64,000 nt of DNA from assembly GCA_020809705.1 (NCBI GenBank), contig CP085833.1, positions 2,542,001-2,606,000 of the forward strand, given 5' to 3'. Origin of the DNA: Calonectria ilicicola. Taxonomy: Eukaryota > Ascomycota > Sordariomycetes > Hypocreales > Nectriaceae. The notes beneath the pieces are model-generated. The model did not search any database and was not told where the DNA came from. It was given only the letters and a program-made list of their open reading frames with translations. Both the position numbers and the translations under genes were made by a program. Positions 9,811-19,654 of the stretch are shown piece after piece (the first letter of the stretch is position 1; every line of letters starts with the position of its first letter).

Positions 9811-11814
9811 TGCTCAAATTGGTGGGATGGAGAACCCCACCACGTATGACTGCGCCGTGGCGGGGGAGCAACTTTTGGGGAGAAAGGAAAAGGAAAGGTT
9901 GCACGCAGCTTATGATTGCATGTCAAACCTACGGAGTAAAAAGCACGCCAAACCTCGCAGAATTGATCAGTTCGTCGGACACGTTCAGGACTTTGTTTGA
10001 TGGACAAGCACAGCTTGGTGAGCTTGAGTCGTCGTTGGTGTCACTCTGGTGGATTACCCGAAGTTACCCCGCTGTGAGATGATGATCGTGGAGAAGATTC
10101 AGTGACAAGCAATAGTCCTGGGCTTTTTATTCTCGCTGAAAGACAAAGTTTGGACGGGGAATTCATCAAGGTTAGAAACTCCTCTCCCAAGCTTCGATTG
10201 ATGGAGGGGCTCAAAGCGCTCGGTTATTTCAGCGAGGCTAAATGTGTTGCCCTACTCTATTCCAATCCAACAAGAATCAATCGCCATGTGGAATCAGCCA
10301 TAGTAGATAACTAGTATGAACTTGGTCTATGTCATGATAGACTAATTGAACATTTGTTCGATTATCTAGTGCAGTTACATTAGAATACTATTTCTTGCAC
10401 TAAGAAAAGAAACGAAAAGAAAAAAATTCTTAGGTAAGCTAGATCACGATTCTACTTGCCTTGTAAATAATATGAACTGCATTGTTTTAATATTGTGGTT
10501 GTTTAGCTGGCCTTTTATCATCAAGGTGTGCTAGGGTTTTTACACCTTGGCCCAACAAGGTCACACAGGTGATGCCAATAAATTCAAGAACCCTTAAGCA
10601 TGACATACATTGATTTATGGCTGCGAAATATGACAATAATAAATTAAAATATTTTATAAAACAATGAATTCAGTTTGTTGGGCCTCACCTAGCCAAGCAT
10701 AAAACAGTATAGGGTAATCGTATTTACCGTCCCATTTCTGCATGTAAGCATGTAAGCATGCTTTTTTTTTTATTTCACGGTTGGCTCGCATTAATTATGA
10801 TCCCGATAAATTAAAATCACAAAATGGATGGGCCAATGCCTTAGTCCTACCCTCACAGCCCTTCTGTCGTGGGTGCATTTCAACTGTGGTCGACCAGTAA
10901 TCCTGGAACCCCTCCACAGGATTCCACGTTACTGCAACTTCATGATCCCATGACTGTGCTGCTACTGGTCTGAAAATGCTGGGGCGGATTTCAATGACTG
11001 CTTAGTGGTATGATGGGGACACACTTGGGCCGGTGCTTAGGCGGCATGACCGGCTACCAGTGAGGTCAGAGAGAACTTGGTTGCCTGTCATGTAAGCCCC
11101 ACGACTAATTCAGCCGGGGGGTTGCAGTTTGTAGAGTCTCAGCCACTTCGTGCAGCAAATAGGGATGTGTAAACCTGCAGCACAGGGGTAGAATAACCTG
11201 CTTGCACTGACTCTATGCTCATAAAATGCTCCGATGTTGGGTCACAAATGGGGAGTGTGAATTGTAAGGAGGAGCCATATATCAGGAATTAGCCCTCAGT
11301 TCTATCGCCAGCTGAGGGTAAGTGATAACTCCATAACTATCAAGTAGACCCCTCATAAATTTTATACGTACCCAGTACGCTTACTCCCCGCATACAAGAG
11401 CAAACATCTGGGGTCAAAGGATTCATGGTGCTGTCCAACCCCAGAATGCAGATCGACGGCCCCATACAGCATGGATCATCAGGACTGCAGCTGGGGCTGA
11501 GGCCAACAGGCTAGCCGAATGATTTACGTGCATAGCCATGATGCCATTGCCTCACAGGTGTGCAGGTCTGCCTGTAGTAGAATGCGCCGAGAGGTTTCAT
11601 TTGTAACATGTCAGATCAGGCTCTGTGTTAGTGCATCCTGATGGCCAGCCACAGTTTTCTCGCCCGGGCAACATGACGTCTGTAATACGGATCCTCAACC
11701 TACAAACAAGATTTCTGCATGTACATAAAACGTAGATCTCCCCAGTTGATTTAAGATTAAAGTTTGAGGGTGACTTACAAGCTGATCCCGGATGGATCAT
11801 TGCGTAGGTTCGGT
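9811..11814. other. 2-kb intergenic region with an AT-rich island
   Basis: No convincing gene. Roughly 10300-10830 is clearly AT-rich (many TAA/TTA/AATAAA words) and contains an imperfect 8-bp tandem repeat (ATGTAAGC) at about 10743-10763. From 10860 to 11760 composition returns to normal; this half is probably the promoter and leader of the MFS transporter. The short open frames here have no family features. Confidence 0.55.
10979..11496. promoter_or_regulatory. cluster of CreA-like SYGGRG sites
   Basis: Six matches to the carbon-repressor consensus SYGGRG lie upstream of the sugar transporter, counting both strands: CTGGGG at 10979, CCGGGG at 11114, GCGGGG (minus) at 11386, CTGGGG at 11408, CTGGGG (minus) at 11439 and CTGGGG at 11491. 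About two would be expected by chance in this span, so the excess is modest. Control by carbon catabolite repression is inference. Confidence 0.35.
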
Positions 11815-14642
11815 ATGCTTTCCGAAAACCAGAATCCCGCCTCTGAGAAGAGACATCGTCGTATGTCTCTATCAGCACAAGTGAACAACCGCCGAACCAA
11901 TGAACATGCTGTCATTGATAATCCTCTTAGTACGTATGCGCTGTATAACAGCCAAGAAGTTATGCACTAACAAATTCCAACAGCGCACCTTTCCCACGAA
12001 GAACTTGAGGCGGACGTGCGATATTTTTCCGAAACGTTCCTCCCCTCAGTCAAGTACGATGACATACTACGAGGTGCTCGCGTCGCTAAGGACATCTACG
12101 CCTACGATCGGGTTGCACGTGACAGTGACCCAAATGCAGGATCTGATCTTCTCGTGAAGCTATCCGAAGAGGAAAAGTTGGCCCTCCGCAGGGAGAGGGA
12201 TGTACCATTTAGCGAGAAAGGAATGCGAATTGTCATATTGACAGTGTCCCTGGCTGCGTTTCTCCAAGGTGAGTCTTGACTGCTGCGCAATTCTCATTTT
12301 TGAAAACCAGAACAAATTTTTTCAGTGGTAGATGATGCTGCAATAAACTAATGGGAAAATGTTATAGGTTTTGTCCAGTCGTCATTCAATGGCGCCTCGC
12401 TGTACAAAGGACAGTGGGGTTTGAATGAAGAAGATGCCGGCTTCACAGGTTATCGCTACTCTCTCAATGGAGACTATTGGCCTCTCGGAGCTGCAAACGG
12501 GTCACCATGGTTTTTTGCGGCCCTTGTTGGGTGCCCTTTATCAATTCCCATAAACTATTGGTTTGGAAGAAGAGGCGGCATGGCTATTGCTGCCTTGCTC
12601 ATTTTCTCCAGTTCTGTTGGGGCAGTATTTTGTAGAGATTGGATCTCATTGTTTTGCGTCCGAATTGTAAACGGAATTGGTGAGAAAACTTCATAAATGT
12701 TATAACCTACTCTGTATTGAGACGCTAACCGGGGTCACCAGGCATGGGGATCAAGGCCGTCAGTACTCCTATTCTTGCTTCGGAAACTGCTGTTGGATTT
12801 TGGCGTGGATCGGCAATTCTCGCCTGGCAACTCTGGTAAGACCATGAGAGCGCTGGATAATACCCGGTACTAATCTATGCACATTAGGGTCGCCTTCGGG
12901 ATCATGATGGGATTCGGATTCAATCTAATCTTTACCACTGCGCCAACTGAACGTATAACATTAGAATTGATACAGGCTGCTCCGCTGGTTCCTGCACTTG
13001 CCCTGTTTGTCACAGTTATTGCCTTTTGTCCAGAGTCACCTCGTTATCATCTTCTCAAAGGCCCAAATTACAGTCCAGAAAAGGCATATGAAATGATGCG
13101 CTGTGTCCGAAATACAGAGGTATCCTGGGCCTTGCAAACCTTGCCTGCTCGTTACTGACTAGCCAAACTAGCTTCAAGCTCTGCGCGACATTTATGTTGT
13201 CCACAAGGCAATTGAGCAGGAAACAATGGGCGGGTTCCACGACGACCCCAGCGCGCTCCTGTCTCCAGGATTTTGGTGGGCCATTAGAGACTTCTTTCTG
13301 CAATTCAGACAGTTGTTTCAGCAGAGACGACTGTATAATGCAATGATATCCAGCTCAGTGGTTAATTTGGCGCAACAACTGTGCGGAAGTAAGTATCATT
13401 GCGGATTGAGAGATCGTAATATGGTGCTAATTATTTTTAAGTTAATGTGATTGCATTTTATTCTGGTAAGGAGCCCCCAGGATATACTCTGAAATTAATT
13501 CTGAATTTTGTCTAGGTACTCTATTTAGTCAATCTGGAGCAACTAAAACTATTGCCATGGCTTATAGCCTCGGTCTCGGTAAGCGATTCACCATTTCAAT
13601 CGGGCAATTGGTGCTGATATTAGGTATTCTTCTAGGCACTGTGAACTTCCTATTCGGTCTGCCCGCGATAAAGAGTATCGATACGCTTGGAAGAAGAAAA
13701 TGGCTCTTACTTACGCTTCCTATAATGGCCATATTGATGGCCGGTGCAGCATTGTCGTTTCGTATTGACAACCAGGACACTAAAATAGGGGTATTGGCAC
13801 TTTTTTTCTTTGGTGAGTAAAAAATTGTTCCTGTACAGCTTGAATAGGTGTTGATCCAAAGCAGTATTTGCTGCAGCATACTCCCCTGGCTTGGGACCTA
13901 TACCATTCACACTCGCAGCGGAGAGCTTTCCTCTTTCTCACAGAGAAGCGGTAGGTGCGATAATATGTGATTTGAACACGGTATTAATGGATATAGGGAG
14001 CCGCCTGGGCGATTTCCGTCAACCTCATGTTCGCAGGACTGTTATCCATGTTCTTCCCCGCGTATGTCTTCGTCTCGATCGTTCGAATTCTACTAACATT
14101 TGGTTAGGATTGACAAGAAGCTTGATGACGATGGCTCCCTGGGTCTTTTTAGTGGCCTGAACGTCTTGGCCCTGATTCTTGTATTCTTGCTCGTCGAAGA
14201 GACCAAAGGTCGTGACCTTGAAGATTTGGATCTCATTTTTGCGGTATCGAAGCGTCGCTTCATGAGCTTCCAAATCCAGGTGTATCTTCCCTGGGTCTTC
14301 CGCAGGATTTTCTCCAAGACCAAAGAAGCCGAGCCGCAATTATATCATGACATGATCTGGAATCCGGCAAGGCCTGACGATAAACGACCAAGACTCGGCG
14401 GTGAGCCTGTCGGGAGTCTCGAAGATTTGCCGGTCGTAGAGGAAGCAGGGGCAGAGCACACGCGGACTACCACCCACAACCGACCTGTGGAGAGGGTAGA
14501 TACAATAAGGAAGGCTAGGACACCTGAATTGGATGGGAATCAGATTGAAGAAATCGACGGAACCCAGATCACAGAGGAGCTGGACGGGAACCCGATTCTA
14601 GAGGCGGATGGAAACGAAATACGAGAGGCTGGCAGGCCCTAA
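11815..14642 (+). CDS. MFS sugar-porter family transporter
   Basis: Twelve exons: 11815-11929, 11984-12268, 12368-12679, 12742-12835, 12888-13119, 13172-13388, 13442-13465, 13516-13578, 13636-13812, 13865-13950, 13997-14061, 14108-14642. They encode about 734 residues. Sugar-porter signatures occur in order: NYWFGRRGG after TM2, CPESPRYHLLKG before the central loop, QQLCGINVIAFYS, SIDTLGRRKW, PGLGPIPFTLAAESFP and LVEETKGRDLEDLD. It is therefore a plasma-membrane proton-coupled sugar or polyol carrier; the substrate cannot be read. An N-terminal cytosolic extension (SHEELEADVRYFSE) marks the fungal subfamily with long N-termini. The tail carries four short DGN-type repeats. The start could instead be the ATG at 11863. 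Exon 7 is only 24 nt. Confidence 0.88.
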
Positions 14643-15477
14643 ATAGAGTATGCTGGAGGGAAACTATGCAAATGGCAATGTTAACATAGAAGCCTTGGTT
14701 ATCTTGGCAAAGCCTGTCCCGCTGACGTACCCCAGAGTGGGTGGTATTGGGAGGAGATGGGTGGCTGCTTTAAAATAGCTCGCCTCTCTTCCCTACACGA
14801 ACCCAACACGAGACCAGGAACATGCCACCATGCATGTGTTCCGAACTTAACCCTATTTCTCCCACATCCCGCACCAAGGAGCACCAAGGCTTTGGTGTAG
14901 CTTTTGGCGCTCAAAACGGTCAAGCCTCCTTGGCCGAGACTTTAGGCTTGGCCACAGTTATGGTTCTGGCTGCTTGTTCGGCCCGCAGCAGCGCCATAAA
15001 AATAGCACCACTGGTTAAATGGCTCTCGCACCCGACGTATCACGGCGCATTCTGACGTAGCACTGACTCCAACGTTGAAACTCGATGTCGGAGAGGCCAG
15101 GGAGGCCCCGCCATCGTTGAGCCAAGTGGGGCTGGAGTTCGATTTTTCGCATAGCACCCATGTTTTTTCGCACAGCGTGAAATGCTGTTGGACGAGCAAA
15201 TCGGGTGGATTGAAGAATTACATTTCGATTTGGATGCTTGCGCGTCGTTGCTTTTTGACCCTGTTGGGCTATTTAAGGCGGGATGGCTCTCCTAGAACTA
15301 TAATAATAATGATACATTGCTCTCATCTTCCACCAGTCTTGGTATTGCACCGGAGCATCCCCAAATTTACTTCATCATAAAACTTTCAACAAACGGACAA
15401 CAACTACGCTAGCCCTTGCTTCTCGCAGCAAAAAAAAAAAAAAAAGAGCCTCGTCTGGGCAAAACAACGTCAAAATC
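14643..15477. other. intergenic, transporter 3' end and promoter of the next gene
   Basis: 835 bases without a gene. A TATTTAA element at 15270-15276, about 200 bp before the next start codon, could be a TATA-type core promoter. A 15-nt A run (about 15430-15444) lies in the presumed leader. Nothing else stands out. Confidence 0.45.
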
Positions 15478-16041
15478 ATGACCCGAGAATGGCATCCCCG
15501 AGCTCTCGCCCAAATCAGTCTCCGCAGCCTTCAATTCCTCTTTGCATGCATTAGCGCTGCGCTCTTTGCAGTTGACCTAGGCAAATGGTCCAGTGAGAAC
15601 ATCCACGCTAATCCCAACTGGATTTATGCAGAGGTTGTCTCAGTATTGTCAGTCTCCAGTTGTATTGCCCAATGGTGGTTCGCGCTACCTCCTGCAGCGT
15701 CTGCGCCATGGGATAGTGTTGTGGCCTTGCTCTGGCTTGTTGCCGTGGCAGTTTTTGGCCAAGTTCTTTCCGGTAATGACGTGCCTAATGGAGGATATTC
15801 GTCGGGGAGGATCGCCGCTGCGGTCGGAATCGATAGCCTGAACATGTTGCTCTGGCTGTCATCGGCAGTGGAGGCTTGCTTGTGCTGTGGAACCACGCGG
15901 CGAGTTAAGCATCACAAGGTTGAAGAGGCAGTTGAGCAGGTGGGGGATTTCGTGACGGAAAGAGTGCAAGTCCCAGAAGAGCAGCCCCCGTCATATGATA
16001 GCCATCATGAATATCAAGCAGAGCGGCTCGGCAAGATTTAA
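15478..16041 (+). CDS. four-helix membrane protein with PPxY motif
   Basis: A single exon encodes 187 residues. Four hydrophobic segments (about residues 13-34, 49-70, 79-97 and 112-136) give a MARVEL-like tetraspan layout with both ends probably cytosolic. The first loop contains NIHANPNW. The cytosolic tail (137-187) is charged and includes a coiled-coil-like stretch (HHKVEEAVEQVGDFVTERVQ) and the motif PPSY at residues 170-173. PPxY motifs bind the WW domains of Nedd4/Rsp5 ubiquitin ligases. Similar small MARVEL-like proteins are widespread and uncharacterised in ascomycetes. It lies between a sugar transporter and a Zn2Cys6 factor, so a role in transporter turnover is possible but is inference. 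Confidence 0.75.
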   Translation: MTREWHPRALAQISLRSLQFLFACISAALFAVDLGKWSSENIHANPNWIYAEVVSVLSVSSCIAQWWFALPPAASAPWDSVVALLWLVAVAVFGQVLSGNDVPNGGYSSGRIAAAVGIDSLNMLLWLSSAVEACLCCGTTRRVKHHKVEEAVEQVGDFVTERVQVPEEQPPSYDSHHEYQAERLGKI

Positions 16042-16231
16042 GACATTAACCAATGCGCTGAACCAAAACCACAAAATGAAGTCGCTATTCCCGCCCTCTC
16101 ATATCTGTCCACTCATAAACATGGAGTACCAATAATGCCTCGCATTTTTTATATTACCACAAAATTTAATGTTAACTTTCGTGCTTTCTCTCCGTGATTT
16201 TTTATTTCGCAAATCCTGGTTGCACGGCTCA

Positions 16232-17668
16232 TCATTGCCCCTGCATGATGATTTGGATCGGCCATTCAAGCCAACCTAAATGTGATTGATTAAGCATTCC
16301 TCGTATCGAATCGAGAAGATGTCTAGTCCAGCCCTGGACGAACCAACAGCTTTTTAAAGTTTTCAACAGCGGTACATAATAGGCGAGGATGATCAACGCC
16401 TGTGCCTCTTTACGCTGGATACAGTTGACGAATAGGTCTTGCATGCGATACAGCCATCCCAAAACCATCTTATTGTTTGATGGGCCTGTAAAGACACCAT
16501 TGTTGTCCCCATAATTCGCTTGGTATATGTCTGTTACTCCTGCTAGAGCCCTAATGTAAATGATGGTGTCGGGCGTATCGAATGATGCAATCCAATTCCG
16601 AAGTTTGTCGAGCGGCTCAACCCAGTCGACGCGGGGGAAACCGCCGATAAGATACATTGGCCGGCCATCATCGACGTTTTCTACTGGAGCCCCTAGAGGC
16701 GCCATAAGGCCAGTAAATAAAGTTGCAGGCTCTATTGATCTCCTGATTAACCGTACACCGTGGATCAGCGGCAGCCACTGCTGAGTCGTCCCGTCGCTAA
16801 CGTGACAGATGAGAAGATCGTTGGGTCCTGTTGGTCCAGCAGCAAACGTACAGTAGGACATTAGCACTGCAGATATATATAGGGCACCGCAGTTTGTTTC
16901 GTCCAGACTTGGTAAGGTCTTGTTCAACTCGGCAACGCCAATTTCTGAATGGTGTCGAGCAAGAGCCAGATACTGATTCTGTCGATCAACATTTCTAGCT
17001 TCTGAATAGGCAAGGTGGTATGCCGATAATGAATATGCAAGGTGGAGCACAAAGTGGTATTGGAGGCCAATCTGGGGGGCATTTCGCTCCCAAAATCTGG
17101 CGATAGACTCATTGTGATCTTCGGTTTCAGCCAGGGTCCTAGCCGTTTGGGTGACGAAATGGATAATCAATTCAGCATCAGTAAGGTTGAATGAACACGG
17201 TATCGAATCCGAGCTGGTGGAGGTCGATGCTGGCGTCGCGATACTCGAGGTTGGCGAAGTCCCAGTTCTCTCCGTCGTCGTTGGCGGCGGCGGGATCGGT
17301 TTTGCCAGCGCGGCCCAATCCTTACGCGGCCTGCCTGGCCCCCGGCGCGGTGCAGCAGAGGGCTCTGGCCCATGGTTAGGACCTTCTCCAGGCGAGCCTT
17401 TTGGCCCAAGGTCGTCGCTGGACGGCAGCTGCGGAGCAAAATCACAAGGTATTCCGAAGCGGATGCAGTTGGCGCAAGCGGGCTTCACCTCGTCGCACTG
17501 GGGGTGTTAACCACGACTCTGCGGGACGGGAACATTCGGAAAACATACCTTGACCTTCCGTCGCTTGCAATTGAAGCATCCATTTCGCGACTTGCGATGC
17601 GGTCTTCTGGCCAGCTTGGAAACTCTCCCCGGAACCGGGCTGTCAGCAGGTGGAGGTTGCGGCGTCAT
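16232..17668 (-). CDS. Zn(II)2Cys6 transcription factor
   Basis: Two exons (17668-17549 and 17497-16232), with a 51-nt GTATGT...CAG intron falling inside the zinc cluster, give 461 residues. After splicing the DNA-binding domain is complete: Cys31, 34, 41, 48, 51 and 58 with perfect CX2CX6CX6CX2CX6C spacing, preceded by the basic RRPHRKSRNG. A Pro/Ser/Thr linker (about 60-140) with an AT-hook-like RRGPGRPRKD leads into an alpha-helical regulatory domain of the fungal type seen in Upc2-like factors (LIIHFVTQTARTLAE, then LLICHVSDGTTQQWLPLIHG). It should be a nuclear regulator. The target is unknown; the neighbouring transporter is one candidate. It is convergent with the PPxY gene (190-bp gap). 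Confidence 0.88.
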
Positions 17669-19654
17669 CGTCCTGCAGTATTGGCGAGCGATACGGGGCT
17701 GGCTTGCCCGGGGCTGGGTTGTGGTATTCAGGGTGTCTAAAAGACAGAGGATATCTGCGACCCCAGCAGTTCCTTTTCGCTCTTTGTCCAGTCTTGAGAT
17801 GTGGTCACGCTTCCAGGAGTTTTCTATGTTGACGGGTTGGCCGGCGGAAGCGCCGGAGGGCTTCACTTTGCGGCCCCACACGGGTCAAGTACTCCAAAGA
17901 CGCCAGCTCCGCGACGCAGCGAGAGTCCGAGGATGGAGATAGTAACCACCAGGCCTCGTGCGCCCCGGAAGATGTTGCAGGGGAAATGTTTTGCTACTTG
18001 TCTATTAGTTGAGCCGCGACTCACGGCGGCGTCACCTCTATACCCGAGGCGAGGGTGTGGAGCTAGGGCTCGGGAAGTGGGAGATTACAGAAAAATAACA
18101 AAAAGCTGAAAACAATCCGCAGACCTTTTGTCTGAGAGGCAAGTGAAGAGCCGTAGCACCAGCCCTTCCAAGAATTCCAAGAAAAGCTGCTTTATTCCGA
18201 CGGGGGTTGTGGGAGATTGATGGAGGGAGGTCGCGTCAAGGTCGGAAGGTACAGGTAAGCGGAGGTAACGGTCCTGTATAGGATTTTCGCACCGCTGATG
18301 CGAAAAATATGGCCGATTTTCGCAAAGCCGACGCGAAAACAAGCTACGGGGCAAAGTAAATGCCGCTTTTACCGGTGATTTTCAAATCAAAAGCTGGGTT
18401 GGTATAAGAGAAATGTTTTCCCAACGGGAAGAAGCAACTTCCTCCTGTCCGTTTAGTTTGCCTTCCAACCGTCAGATCTGACCCAGACCCCAACGCAAGC
18501 TATCTGACATGTTTCCTTTGCTCTCTTCCCGACTGTCCTTACGTGAGGTGAGCTCCCACGGCAAAAAAGACAGCGAGTGCACTAATCCGGAACTGGCAGA
18601 AAACGACGACGAATACGCCGTATCTCATACGGTTAATTCCACAAAACCCACCGCCATGCACGATGATGGTGCCTGAGCTTACGACGCTCTTGTGCGCCTT
18701 GTTTTCTGGTTCATTGCTGCCGCCGGCTTTTCCAAGAGCCCGAGTATGCCGATCATTTCTTGCCGTATATAAGGTTCAGGCTTTCAGTCGTATTTAAGAC
18801 ATCTTTACATGCGCTAGACGATCCATTTTTCAAGGGTCTGCGATGGTTCGGAATCCTCGGTTCCCGTGCTGTGGTACCGTCTCGGTCTCGTGTTCAACGG
18901 GCACCAATGGATTCTCCTGGGGTGTTTCCCCCGACCCGAATATTTCGTCGCACCAGGCTTGAATCTGGCCCGAGGCTCATTTCGATTATGCTATTCTCGT
19001 ACAAGACGAAACAAAGCCTGGCGTGCACTGTCTTTTGCATTAACCAAGCAGAACACGACACATTTATCGCGAGACAGATTTCCCGATAAAGATGACGTCT
19101 GATACGACTAGCTTTGCTTTTTTTTTCCCGAGCCAACACCTCCATTGCTTTTCTGATTACTTATGGAGTCATGATCCTCCAACCTTCGCATCCGAATGCG
19201 CCGGAAGCACGGACCGTATCGGCTGAAATCCGGATGCGCAACGCGCGGCAGCTGATGCATGAGAGCTGCTGGCGACGCATGGATCTTCTGTCGACATGAG
19301 CGATGGCTTTCGGACAGCGAATCATAGAAAAGCCACACATCAAATCATAGGTTCGGGAATAGGTGATGCTGATAATGCTGACAGATCTTCATCTTTTCCC
19401 CGATTTAAGTGGGGTCTTCTGCTGGGGTCAGCATTGACCAGGTGCGATACGTATATTCGGATGTGTTTGATGACTAACAATCCTTGACTCCACTTCGGAC
19501 TCGTTTATGGCTTGGAGGGTCTGAGAACGTCATCGTCGCCTGCCAGGTGACCCAAGCCTCCCCATCTGAAATCCGCCCCTCGACGGCGTCAGCCTTTCGT
19601 GAGCTTCTTTGCCCGTTGCCGGAACTCTAGACGACATCGATATTGGCCAGCGAC
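17669..19654. promoter_or_regulatory. divergent intergenic region, Zn2Cys6 factor / steryl glucosidase
   Basis: Two kilobases between two start codons, no gene seen. It holds several small inverted repeats: two TTTTCGC/GCGAAAA hairpins (18283-18308 and 18317-18339), a 12-bp palindrome GTCAGATCTGAC (18471-18482) and ATACG-C-CGTAT (18613-18623). The open frames here (for example 18760-19089) lack recognisable content. Confidence 0.5.
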
